A stretch of 64,000 nucleotides of DNA from Synechococcales cyanobacterium CNB (GTDB lineage: Bacteria > Planctomycetota > Phycisphaerae > Phycisphaerales > UBA1924). Location: contig SZOZ01000012.1 of NCBI GenBank assembly GCA_030263455.1, positions 62,001 through 126,000 on the forward strand. Direction: 5' to 3'. Position numbers and translations under genes: made by a program. Position 1 is the first letter of the stretch. The number at the start of each line of letters is the position of its first letter. Shown here piece after piece: positions 16,892 to 23,087 of the stretch. Below the pieces are notes generated by a model. The model saw only the letters and a list, made by a program, of their open reading frames with translations, did no database searches and was not told where the DNA came from.

Positions 16892-16965
16892 TAGGTACCC
16901 CTCCACCCCAGCGCCGGGCACCATTTCGATCATCGCAACTTGTTAGTAGTCGCAAACCAATAGCC

Positions 16966-17625
16966 ATGAGTACGAAACCACCCACACCCCTTGATCCGAA
17001 CGGCCTCCCGCCCATGCCTTCGCGCGGATGCCCGGTCAGTTCCAGCATGTTCGATCGACTGTTGGAGGCCGCGCGCCGTGGCGGTTGGCCCGCCGTCTAT
17101 ACGGTCTTCGCACAGGGCGAAACCGTCATCGACCGTGGCGGCCTGGGCGGAGTGTGCGAACGCCCCTCGCGCCGCGCCACGTTGAATGAGTTCCTCGCCA
17201 AGCGTTCGGACTTGGCCGCGCTCTTGGATAACGCGGCCCAGGAACGGCGGGACCGGCTCTTGGAGAATCTCCAAGATGAGGTGGAACAGATAGCCCTTGG
17301 GCCGGGCGACGTTACCCAGGACTTCGACGATAAGGGCCGACTGAAGCGCACGCGGATTGATCGGCGCAACAAACTTCACGCGCTGTTGAAACTGTTGGCC
17401 GCGCACGATCCCGACACCTACGCGGAGCGCCGCAAACTGGACGTGGCCGGACAGGTGAATCACGCGCACGCCCACCTGTCATTGGGCAACGCACCCGGCG
17501 GGTACGTTGTAGATATGGACTCCGTAGCGGCGCTGGAGCCGGGCGAGCAAGCCGAACTGTTCCGACTTCTCACCAAGATTGAAGACGCGCGCCGCGCGCT
17601 TCCCCCTGGAGATTCCGACCAATGA
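16966..17625 (+). CDS. Terminase small subunit-like protein
   Basis: This 219-residue soluble protein has a long charged helical middle (QERRDRLLENLQDEVEQIAL), then a linker with DKGRLKRTRIDRRNKLHALL, and the segment KLLAAHDPDTYAERRKLDV, then AGQVNHAHAHLS. Arg-rich helix, then a xxPxxYxxR-like turn, then a V-x-G-x-V strand is the pattern seen in phage small terminase subunits. That similarity is by eye only. If correct, it would let the element redirect a helper phage's packaging machine, as phage satellites do. It starts the plus-strand run downstream of the origin-like region and overlaps the next gene by 4 bp. Confidence 0.5.
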   Translation: MSTKPPTPLDPNGLPPMPSRGCPVSSSMFDRLLEAARRGGWPAVYTVFAQGETVIDRGGLGGVCERPSRRATLNEFLAKRSDLAALLDNAAQERRDRLLENLQDEVEQIALGPGDVTQDFDDKGRLKRTRIDRRNKLHALLKLLAAHDPDTYAERRKLDVAGQVNHAHAHLSLGNAPGGYVVDMDSVAALEPGEQAELFRLLTKIEDARRALPPGDSDQ

Positions 17626-17855
17626 ACGCAAGCGACCACCAAAGGCGCGTGGCCTTCCTGAACCTGAAGGCCAACGCGGGCGCGATCACACCAGATGAGC
17701 GGGCCGAACTGGATCAACTGTGCCAACTGCGCTTCGTTGAAACCACTGGAGGCGGGCCGATCATCGTGGAACCGCTCCCGATCCGGCCCGAAGACTGGAA
17801 CGCATACGCGCAGCGCCGCAACGCTGAACGCACGCAGTTTCATACGGATACATAA
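17622..17855 (+). CDS. Small unknown protein of the element
   Basis: Not recognised. The 77-residue sequence MNASDHQRRVAFLNLKANAG, then AITPDERAELDQLCQL, reads as helical and soluble, without signal peptide or membrane segment. The ATGA overlap with the terminase-like gene argues it is translated from the same message. Confidence 0.6.
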   Translation: MNASDHQRRVAFLNLKANAGAITPDERAELDQLCQLRFVETTGGGPIIVEPLPIRPEDWNAYAQRRNAERTQFHTDT

Positions 17856-17885
17856 GGCTACATAGTTTTACAAGATAGTTCGTAC

Positions 17886-17913
17886 TTGTCAGTATTTCCG
17901 AGCAACGTAGAAT
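17886..17913 (+). promoter_or_regulatory. Putative promoter TTGTCA-N16-TAGAAT close to a start codon
   Basis: TTGTCA at 17886-17891 and TAGAAT at 17908-17913 are 16 bp apart in an AT-richer gap. The next ATG begins 4 bp after the -10 box, so a normal start site would give a leaderless message at the ATG ATG of the following gene. Confidence 0.5.
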
Positions 17914-17917
17914 ACTA

Positions 17918-18322
17918 ATGATGCAACCGGAAGAGGCCACAACCATTGCGGAGAAGATCATCGACTCCGACTTGATGCCCAAGCCAACGGCCTTGGCCGT
18001 CATCGCGGCCATTCAGGCGGCGGGCGGGGCGCGTGTCGGCCCGGAGCATTTCGTCCCGGCGGCCAAGGCAAAGCGCGCCAAGGTGCGCAGCGTGGCGGCG
18101 GCCTGTGGTTGGGGGCGATGCTGGCATTGTGGCGAGTGGCGCGACGTGGGCGCGGAGCCGCCGGACGATCCGTGTACCTGTCCCTGTGTGGTTGAAGTCA
18201 TCGACGATGAAACCTGGGCCGCGCTGTCCGTCTACTTCCTGTGCGGCGGCCCAATCCGTGCATCCCTTGGCCTTCCGGCTTCACTGGCGGCGCGCTCCCG
18301 CCACTTCGATCCCGCCGTTTGA
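17918..18322 (+). CDS. Unknown protein with a cysteine-rich zinc-ribbon-like loop
   Basis: Not recognised as a family. The 134-residue protein has a helical first half and then CGWGRCWHCGEW followed after 11 residues by PCTCPC: six Cys in about 30 residues, suited to binding zinc. The C-terminal third is hydrophobic-mixed (ALSVYFLCGGPIRASLGLPA). It is preceded by a promoter-like sequence that would start transcription at its first codons. The stop codon lies inside the first of three hairpins before the next gene. Confidence 0.55.
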   Translation: MMQPEEATTIAEKIIDSDLMPKPTALAVIAAIQAAGGARVGPEHFVPAAKAKRAKVRSVAAACGWGRCWHCGEWRDVGAEPPDDPCTCPCVVEVIDDETWAALSVYFLCGGPIRASLGLPASLAARSRHFDPAV

Positions 18323-18451
18323 CGACGGCGGTATGGTTTCGCATCGCGGTTGGCATCCCCGTGGTGCTCCTCTCTCCGCCGTGGTGGGCATACCACGGCG
18401 GGGTTTCCGAATCTGAATCACCCTCCCGCCCGCTAGTGGCGGACGGGCGGG
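18312..18451 (+). promoter_or_regulatory. Three consecutive RNA hairpins before the next gene
   Basis: Hairpin 1 pairs 18312-18318 with 18325-18331 (CCGCCGT/ACGGCGG) and covers the stop codon of the gene upstream. Hairpin 2 pairs 18376-18385 with 18392-18401 (CCGCCGTGGT/ACCACGGCGG, loop of six). Hairpin 3 pairs 18425-18432 with 18444-18451 (CCCGCCCG/CGGGCGGG), followed by TTT and then directly the ATG at 18455. Termination, attenuation or masking of the start codon are all possible. Confidence 0.6.
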
Positions 18452-18454
18452 TTT

Positions 18455-19198
18455 ATGGCAAACGAACGAATCGACACGTCCATTTCAATGTCGGTCACTC
18501 CCGAAATGATCGACGTTCACCGGGACGGCTTCATCCTGGGCGCGAACACCGACGGTTCACCCGTCTTCCATGATGCCTTCACCAAGGCGCGGGCGACGAT
18601 GGAAGCCGTCTTCACCAAGTCGCGTGCGCTGTCCGAAGCCGAGCGGGCGCTAAAGGCGGCCACGGCCCAGCAAGCCGACCCCGCCCAGGAACGCCGACTC
18701 CGCACGCTGGCCGCCCGCACCCTGGGCGAATGTCGGAAGGCGGTTGAAGGGGCGTTGGAGTCCATCGGGGCGCATCGCGCAAAGGCCGATGAGGAAATCA
18801 CGAACGCCCTGGGCATCCCGGCGGCGCGTCTACAGGTCACAGATTCCCAGCGTGCATCGGACGTGCGGGCCGCGCTGCGCGCAATGGGCAAGGCCGAACG
18901 AATGGCCGCGCTGCGCTCCGCCGTTCAGGACGGGGACGCGGAAGCCGTCGGCGCGATCCTGTCGGCCAGTCCGCTTGCGGCGGGCCTGTCCCGAACCGAA
19001 GCGGACAATCTGCGCGCCGACGCTGAACGGCGGTTCACGCCCGAACTGGCCGCGTTCCGGTCCAATCTGGACCGGCTACGGGAAGTCATCGTCCGCGCTG
19101 GCGACGTGACGGAGAAGCGGTTCGGTTCCTTGGTCGGGCGCGGAAACTCCCCCGCCGCACGGGTGGAGGCGGCGCTGTCGGCGCTGGAGTCCAACTGA
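18455..19198 (+). CDS. Unknown element protein, mostly helical
   Basis: Not recognised. The 247 residues are rich in Ala, Glu and Arg (SEAERALKAATAQQADPAQE, then RRLRTLAARTLGECRKAVE) and likely form long helices or coiled coils; the first 45 residues look more folded (MIDVHRDGFILGANTDGSPV). No membrane or signal sequence. The start codon sits three bases behind a GC hairpin and has no evident Shine-Dalgarno sequence. The ATGA overlap with the following gene indicates joint translation. A structural or scaffold role in a phage-like particle is possible but unsupported. Confidence 0.6.
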   Translation: MANERIDTSISMSVTPEMIDVHRDGFILGANTDGSPVFHDAFTKARATMEAVFTKSRALSEAERALKAATAQQADPAQERRLRTLAARTLGECRKAVEGALESIGAHRAKADEEITNALGIPAARLQVTDSQRASDVRAALRAMGKAERMAALRSAVQDGDAEAVGAILSASPLAAGLSRTEADNLRADAERRFTPELAAFRSNLDRLREVIVRAGDVTEKRFGSLVGRGNSPAARVEAALSALESN

Positions 19199-19893
19199 TG
19201 GCGGAAGAGAATCCCAGTACGAACCCGTCGGAGGCGGAGTCCGTCGCCAAACTGACCAAGGCGCTTGAAGCCGAGCGCGCCGCGCACGCGGCCACCAAGT
19301 CCAAACACCGGGAGTTCTGCGCGTCCGTCTACAAGGCGCGCGGCCTCCCGGATGATGCCACCCCCGATGCACTCTTCGCGTCCCTGGGCGATGAGGAAGC
19401 CCGCGTGGCCGAACGCACAAAGTCGATTCAGGAAGAGCGGGACGCGGCCTTGAAGCGTGCGGAACAGGTGGCGGGCGAGTGGAACGCATTCCGTATTGAC
19501 CGCGCATTGTCCGAAGCCTTCACCAAGTCGGGCATGAAGCCGGAGAACTTGGAAGATGCGTTGGCGATGGCGCGGGGCCTGTTCACCGTCGATGAGAAGG
19601 GCCGCGTTCACACCAAGCCGGACGCGCCGAACACTGTCCCCGGCCAGAGCGCCGAAACCTGGGCGTTCAGTGAACTTCGCGCCAAGCGCCCGCATTGGTA
19701 CCCGCCGAGCATTGGCGGCGGCGCGAAGACACCTGGCGCGGGGTTCGTATCCCGCGTGGATGATTCATGCTTCAACCCCCGAAGCCCCAATCACAACTTC
19801 ACGGCGCAACTGGCGTTTGAGGGGAGATACGGCGCGAAGGCCGCCGCCGACGCCCGCGCGAAGTACCGCCACCTGGGAGGCAGTTTCGTATGA
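19198..19893 (+). CDS. Unknown coiled-coil protein of the element
   Basis: The 231-residue product begins with an acidic helical region (EAESVAKLTKALEAERAAHA), continues with a second coiled-coil stretch (ERTKSIQEERDAALKRAEQV), and ends with a Gly/Pro-rich tail (SIGGGAKTPGAGF) and FTAQLAFEGRYGAKAAADAR. Charged coiled coil followed by a flexible tail recalls phage scaffold proteins, but no signature proves it. It overlaps both neighbours by 4 bp (ATGA), so three unknown genes form one translational unit. Confidence 0.6.
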   Translation: MAEENPSTNPSEAESVAKLTKALEAERAAHAATKSKHREFCASVYKARGLPDDATPDALFASLGDEEARVAERTKSIQEERDAALKRAEQVAGEWNAFRIDRALSEAFTKSGMKPENLEDALAMARGLFTVDEKGRVHTKPDAPNTVPGQSAETWAFSELRAKRPHWYPPSIGGGAKTPGAGFVSRVDDSCFNPRSPNHNFTAQLAFEGRYGAKAAADARAKYRHLGGSFV

Positions 19894-20288
19894 AGACCGA
19901 GCATCAACTGTGGTCCGCGCGGGGTTTGGCCGTGGCGGAAGACGTGCGCCGGGAAGTCGCCCGCCGCGCCCTGAAGTCGGTTCGGCTTCAGGTGGAGCGG
20001 GCCGGGGGCGACTGGGACGACCACTCCGCCCAGGTGCGGGCCGCCGTCCGGGACTTCCTGGGCGGCGCATCGGCCTACCACGTCATCCTCTACGCGGCCT
20101 CCGCCGAAGCCGTCCCGCATCGGTACACCGGGCCGGGCGATGAGGCATTCCCCGGAGCCGTCCGGCGGGCCGTGCGCCGCATTGGACGGCTTCTCCCGGC
20201 GCTGGCCGCCGTGGCGGGCCTGGAGGCTTTGGCCTCCACCCTGGGCGAAGACTCGCCCTTGGTCCGGCGCTTGCGGGCGAACGGGTAG
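19890..20288 (+). CDS. Small unknown element protein
   Basis: Not recognised. The 132-residue protein is rich in Ala and Arg, with a helical N-terminus (EDVRREVARRALKSVRLQVE) and a C-terminal helix pair (RRAVRRIGRLLPALAAVAGL) that could be amphipathic. It is the last gene of the overlapping trio; a promoter-like sequence for the methyltransferase follows. Confidence 0.55.
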   Translation: MKTEHQLWSARGLAVAEDVRREVARRALKSVRLQVERAGGDWDDHSAQVRAAVRDFLGGASAYHVILYAASAEAVPHRYTGPGDEAFPGAVRRAVRRIGRLLPALAAVAGLEALASTLGEDSPLVRRLRANG

Positions 20289-20310
20289 ACAATCCACAGG
20301 GCCGCGCCGG

Positions 20311-20339
20311 TTGCGAACCCCGGACAGGGCCGCTATGCT
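20311..20339 (+). promoter_or_regulatory. Putative methyltransferase promoter TTGCGA-N17-TATGCT
   Basis: TTGCGA at 20311-20316 and TATGCT at 20334-20339 are 17 bp apart. The ATG at 20347 begins 7 bp after the -10 box, at the expected transcription start, so the message may be leaderless. Confidence 0.5.
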
Positions 20340-20346
20340 CCGGGCA

Positions 20347-21441
20347 ATGAAGACGATGAGTGACAATGCCCCCGGCCTCTTCATCGGTGAAGTGAAGCCG
20401 GACACGCGGGATACGGCCTTGGACTCTGTGCCCGGCCTGGATACCCGCCTGGTGGAACGTCACCCGCGTTCATTCAAGCGGGACGGGGTGCGAATCAGCA
20501 AGGGGGACGCCCAGGACCACTACGCCGACTGGGATTCACCTGTGGCGATCATCGCGGATGGCCCCTATGGAGTGGCGGGGTATCCGGGCGATCCTCCGAA
20601 GCCGGACAAACTGGGCGAGTGGTACGAACCCCATATCGCGGAATGGGCCAAGCGGTCTACCCCGCTCACAACGCTATGGTTCTGGAACACTGAAGTAGGT
20701 TGGGCGAACGTGCATCCTGTTCTGACCCGCTACGGGTGGGAGTACCGGGGCGCGAGCGTTTGGGATAAGGGCATCGCGCATATCGCGGGCAACATCAACA
20801 CGGCCAGCATCCGCCGCGTCCCCGCCGTTACGGAAGTCTGTGTCCACTACACGCGCGAAGCCCGCTTCACTGTGGACGGGCAAGATGCGCCGATGAAGGA
20901 ATGGCTACGCGCGGAGTGGTTGCGTTCCGGCCTCCCGCTCTACAAGACCAATGAAGCGTGTGGGGTCATCAACGCGGCCACTCGGAAGTATTTCACGCAA
21001 TGCCACCTGTGGTACTTTCCACCGGCGGAAGCCTTCACCCAACTTGTGGAGTACGCCAACAAACACGGGAAACCGGAGGGGCGGCCCTACTTCTCCATCG
21101 ACGGGAAGCGCTCAATGACCGGGGAAGAATGGGAGCGGATGCGCGCCAAGTTCCGTTGTGAACACGGGATCACGAACGTATGGCGCGAACCGGCGGTACG
21201 CGGCGCGGAGCGCGTGAAGAATGGGATGAAGGCGCTTCACTCCAACCAGAAGCCACTATCGCTAGTGGAACTCACCCTCCGCATGACAACCGATCCGGGT
21301 GATATGGTGTGGGAGCCGTTCGGCGGCCTTTGTACCGCCGCCGTTGCTTCGCACCACCTGGGCCGCCGATGCGAAGCCACCGAAATCAATGAAGAGTTCT
21401 ACGCGCTGGCTATTTCGCGTCTGGCCCGCTACCGCCGTTGA
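20347..21441 (+). CDS. Type II DNA methyltransferase (beta-type motif order)
   Basis: This SAM-dependent enzyme protects the recognition site of the neighbouring restriction enzyme. The 364-residue sequence has the catalytic motif as ADGPYGVAG (D71-Y74; a DPPY variant with Gly in second place) near the N-terminus and the SAM-binding block WEPFGGLCTAAVASHHLGRR then ATEINEEFY near the C-terminus. Motif IV before motif I is the beta arrangement of N6-adenine or N4-cytosine enzymes. The HSNQKPLSLVELTLR segment is typical of the class. The start is taken at the ATG at 20347; an in-frame ATG at 20356 lies inside the repeat shared with the controller gene. Its end overlaps the convergent restriction gene by 32 bp. 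The recognition sequence is unknown. Confidence 0.88.
   Translation: MKTMSDNAPGLFIGEVKPDTRDTALDSVPGLDTRLVERHPRSFKRDGVRISKGDAQDHYADWDSPVAIIADGPYGVAGYPGDPPKPDKLGEWYEPHIAEWAKRSTPLTTLWFWNTEVGWANVHPVLTRYGWEYRGASVWDKGIAHIAGNINTASIRRVPAVTEVCVHYTREARFTVDGQDAPMKEWLRAEWLRSGLPLYKTNEACGVINAATRKYFTQCHLWYFPPAEAFTQLVEYANKHGKPEGRPYFSIDGKRSMTGEEWERMRAKFRCEHGITNVWREPAVRGAERVKNGMKALHSNQKPLSLVELTLRMTTDPGDMVWEPFGGLCTAAVASHHLGRRCEATEINEEFYALAISRLARYRR
20351..20367. promoter_or_regulatory. Controller-box-like repeat, copy 1 (methyltransferase start)
   Basis: AGACGATGAGTGACAAT matches 16 of 17 bases of the copy at 22643-22659. It covers the first codons of the methyltransferase gene. It contains GAC and its spaced mirror, and may bind the controller protein. 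Confidence 0.45.
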
Positions 21442-22360
21442 AGACTTCCGGCGCGTCCAATGACTTGTCCGCGATGAGCGCTTGAAGCGTGGCCTTGTTC
21501 TCCGCCGCCTCCACCTGGGCGAGTACGCGGGACCATTGGGCAACCGTGCGCCCCTTGAAGGTCATTCCGAGTACGCGGCGTTTGAACTCTTCAAGGGACG
21601 TGTGTTCGATGCGATCCATCTTGGCGAAGTTCGTATCCAAGCGATACTTGAACTTGCCCAGCAAGCCCGCCAACTTCGCTTGGTACGCGGGATCATGGGA
21701 GAATGTCTTCCCGTTTCGCCCCCAGGATGCCACGATTCGTTCCGCTTCCTTGAACTGGGCGGGCGTGCCTTGGAACTTGTAGCCGTTCGTGTTCGTCTGT
21801 TGAAGGTTGGCCGTACGCGCGGACGTGTCTTCCGGCTCAAACACCAAGTAGTCCGGCGGGTTGTGGTAGTGTTTGTCCCGCGCCTCCGCCACACTCCGCG
21901 CCGTGTCTATCCACACGTCAAGGATGCGGGGCCGCCCGAAGATGATGAACTCCGGTACCCATGCCAGCATGGCCACGTTCGTTTGGTCATCCGCAAAGTG
22001 TGTGATTGAATCCTTGAAGCGCGCCGTGATTTCGGTAGCGAGCGGGAACCACGTCTTGATCTCGATTCCCGGCGCTGGCGTCACCGATCCCCTGAAGATT
22101 GTGTCAGGGAAGCCGGGGTCTTGGCGCTCCCACTTCCCCTTCGGATGCGCCACCTTCTCATTCAGGTACGAAACCGCCCCGTACTCAATCATGTTGCCGA
22201 CAAGCGGAGAGAGTTTGGACACCACCTTGGACAGATGGAGCGCGTAGTCCAAGTCCGGCGGGCGCGCCACTTCCAACACGTCCAGCGTTCGGCCTGCGAA
22301 GCCCGCAAGCGTCTTGGATGCGTCCAGTAGAATCGACTTGTATTCAGGTACTTTCGGCAT
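21410..22360 (-). CDS. Type II restriction endonuclease of PD-(D/E)XK type
   Basis: This 316-residue protein has a recognisable nuclease core: PGFPDTIFRG, with D86, followed by GIEIKTW, with E100 and K102, i.e. PD-x13-ExK. Upstream, SPLVGNMIEYGAVSYLNEKV is a helix of the kind that precedes the core in restriction enzymes. It faces the methyltransferase gene (convergent, 32-bp overlap) and lies directly behind the controller gene, whose TGA shares one base with this ATG. That context makes it the cognate restriction enzyme. It belongs to no group I can name, and the target site cannot be predicted. Confidence 0.82.
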   Translation of the reverse strand: MPKVPEYKSILLDASKTLAGFAGRTLDVLEVARPPDLDYALHLSKVVSKLSPLVGNMIEYGAVSYLNEKVAHPKGKWERQDPGFPDTIFRGSVTPAPGIEIKTWFPLATEITARFKDSITHFADDQTNVAMLAWVPEFIIFGRPRILDVWIDTARSVAEARDKHYHNPPDYLVFEPEDTSARTANLQQTNTNGYKFQGTPAQFKEAERIVASWGRNGKTFSHDPAYQAKLAGLLGKFKYRLDTNFAKMDRIEHTSLEEFKRRVLGMTFKGRTVAQWSRVLAQVEAAENKATLQALIADKSLDAPEVFNGGSGPDAK

Positions 22361-22605
22361 CAGGGCTTCAGGTGCGCCTCCATCGCGGAGAAGAGCGCGC
22401 TGGGCGGGACGCCCAAGCCTGAAGCGATGCGAACAATGCTGACAAGCGACGGGTTCCGCTCTCCCCGTTCAACGTCGGCAAGGTACGTCCGATGGAGCCG
22501 ACAGCGGGCGGCCAACTCTTCCTGGGACAAGTCCAGCGCGTGGCGCTTCTCCCGGATGGCAAGTCCGAAGGCATCCGCTATCGCTTTGGCGTTGACACGC
22601 GACAA
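22360..22605 (-). CDS. XRE-family controller (C) protein of the restriction-modification system
   Basis: An 81-residue Cro/CI-type DNA-binding protein. The helix-turn-helix reads LSQEELAARCRLHRTYLADVERGERNPSL, and size and position match C proteins that delay restriction-enzyme expression when an R-M system enters a new cell. Translation is coupled to the restriction gene by a TGATG overlap. No ATG is available; the only plausible start is the TTG at 22605. A 17-bp sequence about 40 bp upstream recurs at the methyltransferase start and is the best candidate operator. Confidence 0.82.
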   Translation of the reverse strand: MSRVNAKAIADAFGLAIREKRHALDLSQEELAARCRLHRTYLADVERGERNPSLVSIVRIASGLGVPPSALFSAMEAHLKP

Positions 22606-22642
22606 TGGGACAACGATCCCGGCTTGACGCCGATCCGTCTAC

Positions 22643-22659
22643 AGTCGATGAGTGACAAT
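22643..22659. promoter_or_regulatory. Controller-box-like repeat, copy 2 (upstream of the C gene)
   Basis: AGTCGATGAGTGACAAT, 16 of 17 bases identical to 20351-20367. On the minus strand it supplies TTGTCA, a possible -35 element for the controller gene, so binding here could give autoregulation. Confidence 0.45.
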
Positions 22660-22740
22660 CCGGGATATCGGGCGGCGCGGACTTCGGACGTGAATCAAGC
22701 GCCCTTGGCGTACACTCCGCCCAACACCAAGGGAGCCGCC

Positions 22741-22995
22741 ATGTTTCGAGTCATCATCCGAGTGAGTTTCAACGGGGACACCGGCAGCAAGTTGCGCAAT
22801 GCCCTTGCTCTAGACAATGCCGCGTCCTATGGCCTCTCAAACACCAGCACGGGCATGTATGAAGGGTCCACCGTCACTCCGGCGCAGTTGGCCGCGTTGA
22901 TGCAAAGGCTGGGGGCGCTGGGCGTCCCTGCGGACATTGCGGCTGGGACAACCGCAACCCTGGACCATTTCATGGTGTACGTTGCCCCCGTCTGA
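22741..22995 (+). CDS. Small unknown protein between R-M and tRNA-Arg
   Basis: Not recognised. The 84-residue sequence starts MFRVIIRVSFNGDTGSKLRN and ends ATLDHFMVYVAPV, suggesting strand-helix-strand-helix-strand (ferredoxin-like) topology. The ATG at 22741 has AAGGGAG eight bases upstream. An in-frame ATG at 22648 inside the controller-box repeat would give a longer product, but lacks such a site. It ends 3 bp before the convergently oriented tRNA. Its role may relate to the R-M genes or to the integrase/tRNA unit; nothing decides this. Confidence 0.6.
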   Translation: MFRVIIRVSFNGDTGSKLRNALALDNAASYGLSNTSTGMYEGSTVTPAQLAALMQRLGALGVPADIAAGTTATLDHFMVYVAPV

Positions 22996-22997
22996 AA

Positions 22998-23071
22998 CGT
23001 CCCCGGCTGGACTCGAACCAGCAACCACCCATTTAGAAGACGGGAGCGCTATCCAGTTGCGCCACGGGGAC
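22998..23071 (-). tRNA. tRNA-Arg(TCT) carried by the element
   Basis: A complete 74-nt cloverleaf on the minus strand: acceptor GTCCCCG/CGGGGAC, D stem GCGC/GCGC, anticodon stem CCCGT/ATGGG with loop CTTCTAA (anticodon TCT), T stem GCTGG/CCAGC with loop TTCGAGT, discriminator G, no encoded CCA. It reads AGA/AGG codons. It differs from the split host gene in all stems, so it is not a recent duplicate. The mature 5' end is 16 nt from the integrase stop on the same strand, so it may be processed from the integrase message. Its loop contains the att core TTAGAAG. Confidence 0.95.
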
Positions 23072-23087
23072 AGGGTTTGGGACCATT

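Larger units (their letters stand above)
16301..16965. other. Gene-free region of 665 bp
   Basis: No convincing gene is seen. Besides the iteron-like block it contains ATCCTTGCCA at 16700-16709 and CCTTGCCAAGG at 16681-16691, copies of the end repeats, and the large inverted repeat at 16802-16873. Reading frames across it have no plausible protein content. Confidence 0.65.

Noticed and set aside
22741-22995. Cas2-like protein
   Set aside because: The predicted strand-helix pattern is similar, but there is no Cas1, no CRISPR array, and no catalytic Asp in the first strand.
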